64,000 nucleotides of DNA from Pseudomonas viciae (GCF_004786035.1 NZ_CP035088.1:6618833-6682832); one strand, 5' to 3'; shown: positions 17,765-27,298, numbered from the stretch's first letter. Notes: generated from the sequence alone by a model not told the origin. Program-made: numbers and translations.

Positions 17765-17791
17765 GCGTGGGAGCAAGCTTTGCTCTCACGC
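17765..17791. repeat. Degenerate single REP / hairpin after znuA
   Basis: GCGTG-GGAGCAA-GC-TTTGCTCT-CACGC forms a near-perfect hairpin 9 bases after the znuA stop, between convergent genes. It is probably a decayed REP that may also end the folE2-znuCBA transcript. Confidence 0.6.
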
Positions 17792-17809
17792 TGTTACTAC
17801 ACATGAGGC

Positions 17810-18331
17810 TCAAGCCCTCGGCTTGACCGTCCCGCAATCCTGCCCGAGCCACACAGCCCGGGTGTCGAGGCTGCCGTTCTGCTGAATGCCGGTAGCGTTG
17901 AACGTGCCGTTGACCTTGGTGGTGAATTCACGATCGCTCTGGAACGTCGCGATGCCATTACCCTGGGCCTTCGGGCAGCTGAAGCGAAACTTCCACTGAT
18001 TGCCAGTCCGGTCGGTGATCTGCTGTTTGCAACCCGATTGCGGGTCTTGCAGCGGGATATCATTGGTTTTGACCTGCTCCGGGGTCAGGCAAACCCGAAT
18101 GCCTTTGCCGCCCATGGTGATGCCCTGCTTTTCCAGCATCGCCCGTTGCTCCGGGGTCATCTGGGTTTGCAACTGGCCGAGGATCAGTTGAAGGTCCGGC
18201 AGGTTCTGGTTATCGACTTTCATATTGCTCGTTGTCAGTTCCCACAAACCCGGTTGAAGCATCTGCGCCTGAGCCGCCATCGGAACCGACAAGCCAACCG
18301 CCAAGGCCAAACCCAGCAGACGAACATTCAT
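17810..18331 (-). CDS. DUF3617 periplasmic protein
   Basis: 173 residues. The ATG at 18331 (MNVRLLGLALAVGLSVPMAAQA) follows TGGAG and gives a standard signal peptide. The mature part begins QMLQPGLWELTTSNMKV and contains ICLTPEQ-like VCLTPEQVK and CKQQITDRTGNQWKFRFSCP, the DUF3617 pattern with conserved Cys. The family's function is unknown. It is divergent from cls and convergent with znuA. Confidence 0.85.
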   Translation of the reverse strand: MNVRLLGLALAVGLSVPMAAQAQMLQPGLWELTTSNMKVDNQNLPDLQLILGQLQTQMTPEQRAMLEKQGITMGGKGIRVCLTPEQVKTNDIPLQDPQSGCKQQITDRTGNQWKFRFSCPKAQGNGIATFQSDREFTTKVNGTFNATGIQQNGSLDTRAVWLGQDCGTVKPRA

Positions 18332-18473
18332 TGCATAAACTCCAGAGGACAAGTGGCCGTTAGACGCCGCCCATAAGCTTCGGTTCAGACCCGGTACGAG
18401 TGAATTAAATAGCGACATTCGCCATGGAACATGGTCTGTTAAGCATTGAAAATGTCAGGAGCAAGGCAGCCCC

Positions 18474-19913
18474 ATGGATTTTTTTGGCCCCCATATTTTC
18501 GGTTACCTGATCGCGCTGCTCCATACCCTGGGCTCCATCGCCGCCGTCCACGCCGTACTGACGGTGCGCACGGCCCAAGGTGCGATCGCCTGGGCCCTGT
18601 CGTTGGTGTTCATTCCTTACCTGACGCTGATTCCCTACCTGGTTTTCGGCCGCAGTACCTTTGATGGTTATATCAAGGCCCGGCGGCAAGCCAACGAAGA
18701 AATGCGCAAGGCGATCTCCGAGTTGAACTGGCGGCCGTGGGTCGAGGAGGCCTTGACCGCCCGCGCCTCCCAGGCCTACGCCTCGTTACGGGCCATGCCC
18801 AAGCTGGGGCGCACACCGTGCCTGGCAAACAATCAGGTGCGATTGCTGGTCAATGGTCACGCCACGTTCGAGACGATTTTCCAGGCCATCGACAGTGCCC
18901 GTGAGGCGGTGCTGATTCAATTTTTTATCATCCACGACGACCGCCTTGGCCAACGCCTGCATACACTGCTCTTGAAAAAAGCCGCCGAAGGCGTGGCCGT
19001 GTATTTACTCTATGACCGCATCGGCAGCCACTCCCTGTCCCACCGCTACGTTCAGGCCTTGCGCGACGGTGGCGTCCAGGTGAAAGCCTTCGCCACCCGC
19101 AGCGGCTGGCTCAACCGGTTCCAGGTCAACTTTCGAAACCATCGCAAGATCGTGGTGGTGGATGGTGTTTTGGGTTTCGTCGGCGGGCACAATGTGGGCG
19201 ACGAATACATGGGCGAAAAGCCGCCCTTGGCACCATGGCGCGACACCCACGTTGAAGTGCGCGGGCCGGTGGTGGGGAGCATGCAAGAGTCGTTTGCCGA
19301 AGACTGGTTCTGGGCGGCCCGTTCGTTGCCACCGCTGATCCTGCCGGACAGCTACCCGGACGACGGTGTGCTCTGCCAGCTACTGGCCAGCGGACCGGCT
19401 GATGCCTACGAAACCTGCTCACTGTTTTTCGTCGAGGCTATTCACGCGGCCAGCGACCGAGTCTGGATCACAACGCCCTACTTTATTCCTGACGAAGCGG
19501 TATTCGCAGCGTTACGCCTGGCGGTGCTGCGCGGCGTGGACGTGCGCATCCTGCTGCCCTCGCGACCGGACCACAAGGTCGTCTACGCCGCGTCCAGCCT
19601 GTATGCATTTGAAGCGGTGCGGGCTGGCGTGCGGGTGTTCCGTTATCAGCCGGGCTTTCTGCATCAGAAGGTGGTGCTGATCGACGGGGAAATCAGCGCC
19701 ATCGGCAGTGCGAACCTGGACAATCGTTCGTTCCGATTGAATTTCGAAGTGATGCTGCTGACCGTGGATATCCCATTCGCCAGCGAGGTGGAGCAAATGC
19801 TCGAGAACGACTTCGCCCAGGCCCAGGAAATCGACAAACAGGCAAGCCGGGAGACCCACCGCCTGCAGAAGGTCGGCATGCGGATCGCCCGGCTTATTTC
19901 CCCGATACTCTAA
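18474..19913 (+). CDS. cls: Cardiolipin synthase A
   Basis: Condenses two phosphatidylglycerol molecules into cardiolipin and glycerol at the inner membrane. 479 residues, the usual length. Two N-terminal membrane helices ([41 protein letters not shown]) precede two phospholipase D HKD motifs: [19 protein letters not shown] near 222-240 and [23 protein letters not shown] near 400-422. It ends 4 bases into the stop region of the convergent cfa-type gene, so the pair are tail-to-tail lipid-modifying genes. Confidence 0.95.
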   Translation: MDFFGPHIFGYLIALLHTLGSIAAVHAVLTVRTAQGAIAWALSLVFIPYLTLIPYLVFGRSTFDGYIKARRQANEEMRKAISELNWRPWVEEALTARASQAYASLRAMPKLGRTPCLANNQVRLLVNGHATFETIFQAIDSAREAVLIQFFIIHDDRLGQRLHTLLLKKAAEGVAVYLLYDRIGSHSLSHRYVQALRDGGVQVKAFATRSGWLNRFQVNFRNHRKIVVVDGVLGFVGGHNVGDEYMGEKPPLAPWRDTHVEVRGPVVGSMQESFAEDWFWAARSLPPLILPDSYPDDGVLCQLLASGPADAYETCSLFFVEAIHAASDRVWITTPYFIPDEAVFAALRLAVLRGVDVRILLPSRPDHKVVYAASSLYAFEAVRAGVRVFRYQPGFLHQKVVLIDGEISAIGSANLDNRSFRLNFEVMLLTVDIPFASEVEQMLENDFAQAQEIDKQASRETHRLQKVGMRIARLISPIL

Positions 19914-21097
19914 GGTATGTAGATATCGTCACGGGTCCAAGGTAAATCATGGCTACCGTCGGCGTGGGCCTTCACCGCCAGGATCTGGTGCAGGTTGATC
20001 CAACCCTTGGCAAACGCGTAGGCGCAACCGGCCAGGTACAAACGCCAGATCCGCAGCGCCTGTTCCGGCACTTGCTTCGAGGCGGCCTCGAGGTTGTCCT
20101 CCAGGCGTTCACTCCAATGGTCGAGCGTGCGCGCGTAGTGCAGGCGCAAGCTTTCCACGTCGACAATCTCCAGCCCCGCTTCGCTGATCTCGGCGCAGAT
20201 CATCGACAGGTGCGGCAGCTCGCCGTTGGGGAACACATACTTCTCAATAAACTCACCCGCGCCGCGACCGACCGGACGACCGTCAGTGTGCTTGGCGGTG
20301 ATGCCGTGGTTCATCACCAGCCCACCCTCGCGAACGGCGCCGAACAAGGTCTTGCAGTACTGCTTGAGATTGGCATGGCCGACATGCTCAAACATGCCGA
20401 CACTGACCACCTTGTCGAAGCGACCATCCTGGGGCAGGTCCCGGTAGTCCAGCAGCTGCAACTCCACTTGATCCTCCAGGCCTTGCGCCTTGACCCGTTC
20501 GCGGGCCAACGCCAGTTGCGCCTCGCTCAGGGTAATGCCAAAGACCTTGGCGCCGAATTCCCGCGCCGCATAACGCGCCAAGCCACCCCATCCGCAGCCC
20601 ACATCCAGCAGATAGTCGCCAGGTTGCAGACGCAGTTTGCGGCATAAGTGGCGGAATTTAGCTTGCTGGGCCTGTTCGAGGGATTCGCTGCCTGTCTCGA
20701 AATAGGCACAGGAGTAGGCCATGTCGCTGTCGAGCCACAGCTGATAGAACGCGTTGGACAGGTCGTAGTGATAGGAAATCGCCTTGGCATCGGTTTCCTT
20801 ATCATGAATCGAACGCACCGGCGGGTTGTCAGAATCTTCCTTGATCAGCGCCTGGCTCCATTCATCGCAGACCCGGATCACTTCGTGGATCGAACCTTCG
20901 AGTTCGAGTTTGCCCTCTACGAACGCCGCACCCAGCGCATCCAGGCTGGGATGGGAGAGTTGCGCGACCATTTGTGGGTCCTTGACCACGATCGTGACGC
21001 TGGGGTCGGCACCCAGCGTAAATTCATGGCCATCCCAGAGCCGCAGCCGAAGCGGTAAATGAAGATTCTGTAAGGCCGGTGGAAGTTGCGCGAGCAT
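19910..21097 (-). CDS. cfa: Cyclopropane-fatty-acyl-phospholipid synthase family protein
   Basis: 395-residue SAM-dependent enzyme that methylenates double bonds of membrane phospholipid acyl chains. An N-terminal lipid-binding region precedes the methyltransferase core: [24 protein letters not shown] motif [30 protein letters not shown] and [19 protein letters not shown] precedes the ATG at 21097. Pseudomonads carry several CFA-like paralogues, so the cfa symbol is by family only. The promoter gap to the upstream P-type ATPase holds a hairpin. Confidence 0.87.
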   Translation of the reverse strand: MLAQLPPALQNLHLPLRLRLWDGHEFTLGADPSVTIVVKDPQMVAQLSHPSLDALGAAFVEGKLELEGSIHEVIRVCDEWSQALIKEDSDNPPVRSIHDKETDAKAISYHYDLSNAFYQLWLDSDMAYSCAYFETGSESLEQAQQAKFRHLCRKLRLQPGDYLLDVGCGWGGLARYAAREFGAKVFGITLSEAQLALARERVKAQGLEDQVELQLLDYRDLPQDGRFDKVVSVGMFEHVGHANLKQYCKTLFGAVREGGLVMNHGITAKHTDGRPVGRGAGEFIEKYVFPNGELPHLSMICAEISEAGLEIVDVESLRLHYARTLDHWSERLEDNLEAASKQVPEQALRIWRLYLAGCAYAFAKGWINLHQILAVKAHADGSHDLPWTRDDIYIP

Positions 21098-21157
21098 GAA
21101 ATAACCCCCTCGTTTCAGACATCTGAAAATGAGGGTAGACCATCGTAGAAAAATAGC

Positions 21158-21178
21158 AGGCTATCGAATTTATAGCCT
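21158..21178 (-). terminator. Hairpin between P-type ATPase and cfa-type gene
   Basis: Stem AGGCTAT / ATAGCCT around a 7-base loop, with T-runs on both sides (TTTTTC on the plus strand, GCTATTTTT on the minus strand). It is a plausible terminator of the SPFH-ATPase operon, 115 bases after its last stop. Confidence 0.5.
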
Positions 21179-21292
21179 TTTTCTATCGCCTTCCAAAACT
21201 ACTGTTGGAGCCAGTAACTGCCTGAAGTGGTTCGCCCTCTTCCCTAGCTGACTATGAGTATGGCCCACAGTTCGCCAACATGCCCAAACGGC

Positions 21293-23197
21293 CTATTCAT
21301 CCCGAATCTTCAGCAACGGCTCTTGAAACCGCAGCAAGCGCCCGGCATTCCCCAACACCAGCAACGTGCTCAAATTATGCAGCAACGCCGCGATCATCGC
21401 CCCCGCCGCACCGAGCCAACCGAACGCCGCGAAGGCAACAATTGCCAGGGTCCAGCCCAAGCCGATGATCACGTTGACTTGCAGCGTACGCCTGCATTGG
21501 CGACTGAGCCGAACGCAGGTACCGAGACGTCGCAGATCGCTGCCAATCAACACGATGTCCGCCGATGCGAGGGCAATATCTGCACCACCGGCGCCCATCG
21601 CGACACCCACTACGCCAGCCTTGAGCGCCAGGGAATCGTTGATCCCATCGCCCACCACCATTGGCCGGAACCCGTGGTCGATTTCGGCCATCACACGCTT
21701 GAGTTTATCTTCCGGCAAGGCCTGGGCCTGTACGTCGCCGAGGCCGATGTCCTGCGCCAAGGTGTTGGCCACGCTCTGGCGGTCACCGGTCAGCAGCAAC
21801 TGACGCCCAAGGCCCAGTTCCCGTAGTTCAGCCATGGCAATCCGTGCTTCCGGCTTGACGCTGTCAGCCAGCAGCAGCCAGGCGAGAAATTTTCCATCCA
21901 GGGCCAACCCGGCAATCGGGCCATCATGGTTGGGGACTGCTGGGGTTTCGATGCCCAACTGAGTAAACAACTCTGGCCGACCAAGCGCCGCTTCGCCCTG
22001 CCCGGTCATCGCCACCACACCCAGGCCCTGGCGCTCTCGGATATCGCTCAGCGGCAGGCAATTTTCCTGCTCCACCAGTCCCGCCAATGCACGGCTGACC
22101 GGATGGCTGCTGGCCGAACCGAGGCTGGCGGCCAATGCGAGTAAAGGCGCGTGATCGTCGTGGGCACTTTTGATAGATTGCAGGCGCAGGGCGCCGTACG
22201 TCAGGGTGCCGGTCTTGTCGACGACCAACGACGTCAGGTCCGCCAGTTCTTCCAGAAAGGCCGAACTGCGGATCAGGATCCCGTGGCGCGCCGCCACCGC
22301 GATCCCGGCAATGGCCGTCGCCGGCGCCGACAGCACCAACGCGCAAGGGCACGCCGCCACCAATACGGCGAGCATCGCCTGAGAGTCGTTAGTGACAAAC
22401 CAGGTCACCGCCGCCAGCAGCAACACCAGCACCAGATAACTGCCGGCGTAGCGTTCCAGCAACCGGGTGATGGGCGGCTTGGAGCGTTCGGCGTTTTGCA
22501 TCAGGGCAATGACCTTGCCCAGGGTTGACTCATTGCCGGTGCGGGTCACCTCCAGACGCAACAGCCCATCAAGATTGATCGCGCCACCAAAGACTTCGGT
22601 GCCGACCACGGCCTCCAGTGGCACCGATTCGCCGGTGATGGGCGCGGTGTCGAGGCTGGCCTGACCGGACAACACGCGACCATCGGCCGGCACCCGGTCA
22701 CCGGCGCGCACCTCCACCACATCACCGGGCCGGAGCGTGCCGTTATCGACCTCGACGATCGTACCGTCAGCCAGCACCTTGCGGCCCAGGCTGCGGGTCA
22801 GTTGGCCAAGGGCATGAATCGCTTCCTGGGAACCAATGACGCTGCGCTCCTCCAGCACATGGCCGAAGATCATGATGATTGGCAGCAGCGCTGCCGTCAG
22901 TAGATCACCCGTGGCCCAGGCGCCAAGCATCGCCAGGGCAATCAGTTGATCGGTGATCCCGTGCAGGCTCGGATAACGCAGGCTGTACCAGGCCGAACGC
23001 ATCACCGGCACTGCCACCAGCAGCGAGGCGGATCCCAGCAGCAGTTGACTGACACCGCCCTGCTCCTGCGACCAACCGCGCCACACCAGGCCCAAGGCGA
23101 GCAGCCCAAGGGCGAGCATCGCCAAGGTCAGTTGGCGGGCGGCTGTGCGTTGTTCGGCGCCAGACAACATCGGCACCACGGCGGATTGAGCGGTCAT
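21293..23197 (-). CDS. P1B-type metal-transporting ATPase
   Basis: 634-residue heavy-metal P-type ATPase, last gene of the SPFH operon. There is no N-terminal HMA domain. Motifs seen are the actuator TGES (near 170), CPC in the membrane (CPCALVLSAP, near 287), phosphorylation motif DKTGTLT (near 331), the SSHPVSRAL His-Pro motif and GDGINDSLALKAG (near 520). The last membrane segment reads ALLHNLSTLLVLGN, with His-Asn where ZntA/CadA pumps have an Asp, so zinc/cadmium specificity should not be assumed. It overlaps the upstream SPFH gene by 4 bases. Confidence 0.9.
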   Translation of the reverse strand: MTAQSAVVPMLSGAEQRTAARQLTLAMLALGLLALGLVWRGWSQEQGGVSQLLLGSASLLVAVPVMRSAWYSLRYPSLHGITDQLIALAMLGAWATGDLLTAALLPIIMIFGHVLEERSVIGSQEAIHALGQLTRSLGRKVLADGTIVEVDNGTLRPGDVVEVRAGDRVPADGRVLSGQASLDTAPITGESVPLEAVVGTEVFGGAINLDGLLRLEVTRTGNESTLGKVIALMQNAERSKPPITRLLERYAGSYLVLVLLLAAVTWFVTNDSQAMLAVLVAACPCALVLSAPATAIAGIAVAARHGILIRSSAFLEELADLTSLVVDKTGTLTYGALRLQSIKSAHDDHAPLLALAASLGSASSHPVSRALAGLVEQENCLPLSDIRERQGLGVVAMTGQGEAALGRPELFTQLGIETPAVPNHDGPIAGLALDGKFLAWLLLADSVKPEARIAMAELRELGLGRQLLLTGDRQSVANTLAQDIGLGDVQAQALPEDKLKRVMAEIDHGFRPMVVGDGINDSLALKAGVVGVAMGAGGADIALASADIVLIGSDLRRLGTCVRLSRQCRRTLQVNVIIGLGWTLAIVAFAAFGWLGAAGAMIAALLHNLSTLLVLGNAGRLLRFQEPLLKIRDE

Positions 23198-24246
23198 TGT
23201 TCGGCTCCCTGAATGATCAGGCGGGAATCGTCCTTCGGATCGACCGTTGTCACCGAGCCGGCCTGACGAAGGATAGCGGGCATGCGCTCACGATAAAGGC
23301 GCAACAGCATTTGCGGATCGGTGCCTTGGGCCTTTGCCAGGCCGAGCACTGTGGCGGTATCGGCCGACGCCTTGGCGAGCCGCTCACTGGCCTGGGCATG
23401 GGCGACTTGCACCGCACGGTCGGCGTCCTGGCGGGCGCTCTGGGTCAATTTTTCAGCCTCGGTTCGGGCATTGGCAATGGCCTTGTCGGCCTGTTGGCTG
23501 GCGGTCAGTACCGCGTTGAATGCACTCACCGCGGACCCTGGGAGGCTCGACTGCACGTCGACCCGCACCACTTCAATGCCCAGGCCCTGCCCGGTTGCAG
23601 CCAGATCGGCCAGGCGTCGGTTGATACCTTGCACCAGATCGCCGCGCAAGCGCTCACGGCGCTCGGCGGCCTGGTTGTCACTGCCCATCAGTTCAGGGCG
23701 CGCCACCAGAATGGTGTCCAAGTCCCGGGCGGCGGTAAGGGCCACGGCACTGCGAGTCGCCAGTCGATCCAACGCCGGCAATACATGTTCGCCTTGTAAA
23801 ACGAAGGCGTAGGGGTCGGTTACTTTGTAGAAGAGTCGCACATCCAGTTGCACTACACCGGCGTCACCGGTCAATAAATAACCAGAACCGGCTAACGCAT
23901 CGCTGACCGGCGTGGCAAAACTGGCGACGCGATCCGCCTGCAAAGCCGCATCCGAACGCAGCAGGTATTCCACTCGACGCTCAAGCACCCGATCCGCCGC
24001 TGGCAGCAGGATCACTTGTTCCACGGGACGAGGCCATGCCAATAGAAGGCCGGCATTCTGGATTCGATCCATGGCACCAAAATGCAGGACTACCGCACGG
24101 CTCTGCGGATCGATCTGCCGCACGTTGGAAAACGCCCAGGCCAACGCCGCCAGAACCGTGACCGCGTACAACGCCAGAAAAGCCAAACGTCCTGCCTGAA
24201 TCCATGGACTGGATAAGCCGTTTGTTCCACGTGGAACCAAACTCAT
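23194..24246 (-). CDS. SPFH/Band 7 protein (HflC-like), third of the operon
   Basis: 350 residues. One N-terminal membrane segment (LAFLALYAVTVLAALAWAF) is followed by a Band 7 domain (QIDPQSRAVVLHFGAM..., about 45-230) and an Ala/Gln/Arg-rich coiled coil (AIANARTEAEKLTQSARQDADRAVQVAHAQASERLAKA). The C-terminus resembles HflC/HflK. SPFH proteins form large membrane-bound cages that organise proteases or other membrane proteins. The canonical hflK-hflC pair normally sits near hfq, so this is an extra set. It overlaps both neighbours by 4 bases. A parS-type site lies in its first codons. Confidence 0.87.
   Translation of the reverse strand: MSLVPRGTNGLSSPWIQAGRLAFLALYAVTVLAALAWAFSNVRQIDPQSRAVVLHFGAMDRIQNAGLLLAWPRPVEQVILLPAADRVLERRVEYLLRSDAALQADRVASFATPVSDALAGSGYLLTGDAGVVQLDVRLFYKVTDPYAFVLQGEHVLPALDRLATRSAVALTAARDLDTILVARPELMGSDNQAAERRERLRGDLVQGINRRLADLAATGQGLGIEVVRVDVQSSLPGSAVSAFNAVLTASQQADKAIANARTEAEKLTQSARQDADRAVQVAHAQASERLAKASADTATVLGLAKAQGTDPQMLLRLYRERMPAILRQAGSVTTVDPKDDSRLIIQGAEQ
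24223..24238. other. Candidate parS site 3
   Basis: TGTTCCACGTGGAACC, palindromic at all but the outermost pair, inside the 5' end of the third SPFH gene. It matches the pseudomonad parS consensus at 15 of 16 positions. Confidence 0.85.
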
Positions 24247-25280
24247 GGTTGTGTTCCACCCTTGGGTTCCACGACAGGCGGGCCTTCTACCAACACCCGG
24301 AAGGGCGCGGCGTCGGTGCGCAGAATCAATTTCGTACCCGGCGAAACAATGGTTCCCAACGTATCCAGCGAGCGCAACAGGTTGTAGAGCTGAGGTGAGC
24401 CGGCATATGCCCTGCCGTAAATCTCGGCAGCCTCCACCCGGGACTGCGCTTCGATATCGGCGGCTTTCACCGTGGCATCGGCCTGTAGAATTCGCGCATC
24501 ACGCTCTGCAGCAGAACGAATTTGCGCCGCTTCGCGCCTGCCGATCGCCGTTCGCTCGGTGGCGATGGTTTCGCGCTCGGCACGCATGCGATCCACCGTC
24601 GCAGTCAGCGTCACCGACGGCAAGGTCAAGCGCTCAATACCGACTTGCAGCACGCGCACTCCGTAGGTGGTGAGCAACTGTTGATCTATCTGCTGACGCA
24701 ATTGCGCTTCGAAATCGGCGATGCGCACCTGGCTGGCGTCAGTGTTGACCAGGTTTGCCAAGTCGAAACTGGCAGCCGTGGTTTCCAGCGCCGAACCGAC
24801 AAAGGTGCGGATCTGCCGGGCAGCTTCATCCGGTTGGTTCTGCACCGCACGCATGAAACGCTGCACATTGTCCGGGTCGCCCTGGACCTGCCACGCCACG
24901 TACGCCTGAACGATAATCCGCAAGCCGTCGCGTGTGCCGACGTCCTGTAGACCGCTGGAAGTGGTGCGCAATCTCAAGTCCACCGGGATCGCCGCTTCGA
25001 ACGGTGCCGGCCAACGCCAGCCCAGGCCCGGTTGCAACAGCACCCTTGCCGGGTTGCCGAAACGGGTGATGACCGTGCCCTCTCCCGACCGCACTTGCAC
25101 CAGGCTGGCGGCTGCCACGGCAAACGCCACCAGCAACGTCGCCCAACCCATCCGCCGCCAGGGGAACGGCCCGGCGTGCTGCGGATCGCCGTGATGGTGA
25201 TGATGCCCATGGTGGTGGCCGGCATGAGCATGATCGTGACCGGCGTGGTCGTGGTGATCGTGTGAAGAGGACTGGCTCAA
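24243..25280 (-). CDS. SPFH/Band 7 protein with a 16-His N-terminus
   Basis: 345 residues. Residues 7-35 contain 16 His mixed with Asp, Ala and Gly, ahead of a single membrane helix (MGWATLLVAFAVAAASLVQV, about 44-63). The Band 7 domain follows (VRSGEGTVITRFGNPARVLLQPGLGWRWPAPFE), then a coiled coil (ERETIATERTAIGRREAAQIRSAAERDARILQADATVKAADIEAQSR has heptad-like spacing) and an HflK/C-like tail. The His cluster probably binds metal ions. Its topology (cytoplasmic or periplasmic) is not certain from sequence. It sits between two other SPFH genes with 4-base overlaps on both sides. Confidence 0.88.
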   Translation of the reverse strand: MSQSSSHDHHDHAGHDHAHAGHHHGHHHHHGDPQHAGPFPWRRMGWATLLVAFAVAAASLVQVRSGEGTVITRFGNPARVLLQPGLGWRWPAPFEAAIPVDLRLRTTSSGLQDVGTRDGLRIIVQAYVAWQVQGDPDNVQRFMRAVQNQPDEAARQIRTFVGSALETTAASFDLANLVNTDASQVRIADFEAQLRQQIDQQLLTTYGVRVLQVGIERLTLPSVTLTATVDRMRAERETIATERTAIGRREAAQIRSAAERDARILQADATVKAADIEAQSRVEAAEIYGRAYAGSPQLYNLLRSLDTLGTIVSPGTKLILRTDAAPFRVLVEGPPVVEPKGGTQP

Positions 25281-27238
25281 TGGGCAGCTCCTGGCTGGAC
25301 AGGGTTACGCGGCGACACGGGGTCTGCCGGCAGCGTGAAGGTACGCAGATCGATGGTCGGCGCGTTGCCGCTGCCGCCCAGGCGATGATCGAGAATCAGC
25401 AATCTGGCATTGCCGAGGCCCTGGCTCAGTTGGCTGAGGTATTGCTCCAACACAAATGCGTGGCCGGCCGTCGCGTAGGCTTTGCGCTCGGCGCTGAAGC
25501 GCAAGTCGGCGGCCTGGGCGGTGGCGTTGATTTCCCGGGCGGAGGCTTTGGCCTGGTCATGGGCGACGCTGGCTTGCAGTTGCGCCTGGTTGGTCTGCTC
25601 CGCCGCCGCGCCGCGCTCCCGGGCAATCATTGCCTGGGCGCCGATCTGCGCCGCTTGCACGCCGTGGTAAGCATTGGCCGCTCCGGCCGGCGGGTGAATC
25701 GCTTCGACCACTGTCGCCAGAATTTCCACACCACTGTCGAGCGACTGCAAGTCGGCCTGCACGGCACGGCCGATTTCATCGGCCAGCCTGACACGGTCCG
25801 CGCCCAGCAAACCGTCCAGCGTGCGCGAGGCAAACTCATGCACCAGGACGCGGCTGGCGGTGCTGCGAATCAGCGTCGGCACATCGGCGCTGTTGTAGGT
25901 CGCCGCCAGCGCCGCTGCATCAGTCAAGCCGATGCGATAGACGAAACGCACGTCCATGTTGACGATCTGGAAGCTCTGCTGGTCGGCACGACGGCTGGCG
26001 ATGACTTGGGATTTATCGTTCACATGGCTGGCGTCCCACAGCCGATTGGCAATCGCCGGGGCCGGCCCCTCAGCCGGCTCAGCCTCGGTGGGCGCCCGGT
26101 TAGCAGCGCCGCTGGTGGCCAGTTCATGCACGACACCGTTCTCGACGCTCAGCACCCTGCCCCAAGGCCAGGGTAAGCCGGCGTGCAGACCCGGGGCGAA
26201 AACCTCCACCGGCTTACCGAAGCGCTCATAAATACCGCGCTCCTGCAGCGGCACTTCATGCACGCCTGTCAGCAGCCAACCCACCAGCGATACCAGCGCC
26301 AACACCGGTAAGAAGGCCCGACGCATGTAACTGAAAGCCCAGATCTGCCGCAGGTCGATACCAAAACGGTTGTGCAGCTCATGCTGCAAAGCCAATAACG
26401 GTTGCGGCGGCCAGCGCAACAGGTCCGCGACGACGCTGCGCCCCAACAGGGTCGGCTCCAGGGAATCCCGGCGTGGGCTGAACAACGACAGCAGCGCGCG
26501 CAGTAACAACTCCACCGCCACCAACCCTGGCAATAATCCGATCAGCACCGCCAGGCGCACCGGCCAGAGCGACGTTTCTGCGGCGAACAACAAGCACAAG
26601 GCACCGAGCACCAGCACGATGATCGCCACCCGCGTCAACTGCGCCAGCGACGATGCTTCCGGCCACTCCACGCCAGGCTGCTGGGCCAATTGACGTTCGA
26701 ACACCAGCAACCCAAACGCCAGCAACAAAGAAAGCACCGCGCCCACACTGGCGGACACGCCAAGGGCAGCGCCAGGTAATTGCAGGTTCCAGGCTTGCTC
26801 CAGACTCAGCAATACCATCACTGACCAACCGGCCAGCCACAAGGTGGATGCGCCGATCTGCTTCAGCAGGCCGACCCAGCGCGCGCCGATTCGCTCGAGC
26901 AGCCGCTCATACCAACCCAAGTTATCAACAGGCTCGTCTGCGGGAGTAGAGATATCCACAGCCGGCCGCAGTGCCCTGCCCCGCCATTGCGTGATCCACC
27001 AGGCCGACTGCAAACCCGCCACCAGTACCAGTAAACCCGCACTCTGGCTGACCAGCAACGCCGGCCAAAGTGATTGCGGCGAAAACAGCCCGATGAAAAG
27101 CGCCAGCCCCCATCCCAGGCCTGCCAGACCAGCCAGCGCGTAGGCGATTCGCTTCAAGCGACGCCCCTGAAACAACGCCCGCTGAAAGCGCGGCCACTCG
27201 GCAACCGCTGCCCCCTCGACATCAAGATCGACTTGCAT
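25277..27238 (-). CDS. Polytopic SPFH/HflK-like protein, first gene of the operon
   Basis: 653 residues, about twice the length of a usual HflK. The first ~320 residues hold six or more hydrophobic segments (for example IAYALAGLAGLGWGLALFIG, LLVSQSAGLLVLVAG, STLWLAGWSVMVLLSL, VAIIVLVLGALCLLFAA, AVLIGLLPGLVAVELLL). Then come another membrane helix (AFLPVLALVSLVGWLLT), a Band 7 domain (TGVHEVPLQERGIYERFGKPVEVFAPGLHAG) and an Ala-rich coiled coil. RFVYRIG and EFASRTLDGLLGADR are typical of HflK. The fusion of a polytopic region to a Band 7 domain is unusual. The operon promoter should lie in the 27.24-27.46 kb gap. Confidence 0.87.
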   Translation of the reverse strand: MQVDLDVEGAAVAEWPRFQRALFQGRRLKRIAYALAGLAGLGWGLALFIGLFSPQSLWPALLVSQSAGLLVLVAGLQSAWWITQWRGRALRPAVDISTPADEPVDNLGWYERLLERIGARWVGLLKQIGASTLWLAGWSVMVLLSLEQAWNLQLPGAALGVSASVGAVLSLLLAFGLLVFERQLAQQPGVEWPEASSLAQLTRVAIIVLVLGALCLLFAAETSLWPVRLAVLIGLLPGLVAVELLLRALLSLFSPRRDSLEPTLLGRSVVADLLRWPPQPLLALQHELHNRFGIDLRQIWAFSYMRRAFLPVLALVSLVGWLLTGVHEVPLQERGIYERFGKPVEVFAPGLHAGLPWPWGRVLSVENGVVHELATSGAANRAPTEAEPAEGPAPAIANRLWDASHVNDKSQVIASRRADQQSFQIVNMDVRFVYRIGLTDAAALAATYNSADVPTLIRSTASRVLVHEFASRTLDGLLGADRVRLADEIGRAVQADLQSLDSGVEILATVVEAIHPPAGAANAYHGVQAAQIGAQAMIARERGAAAEQTNQAQLQASVAHDQAKASAREINATAQAADLRFSAERKAYATAGHAFVLEQYLSQLSQGLGNARLLILDHRLGGSGNAPTIDLRTFTLPADPVSPRNPVQPGAAH

Positions 27239-27298
27239 ACCACCCCAGCGCTTGTGGCGATCAGAATCCGGGCCCGTGGACAGACGCCACCGCCGCTC

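Noticed and set aside
24249..24275. Further parS-like TGTTCCAC sequence near the SPFH genes
   Set aside because: Only one half-site matches; the second half is GGTTCCACG in direct orientation, so it is not a palindrome.
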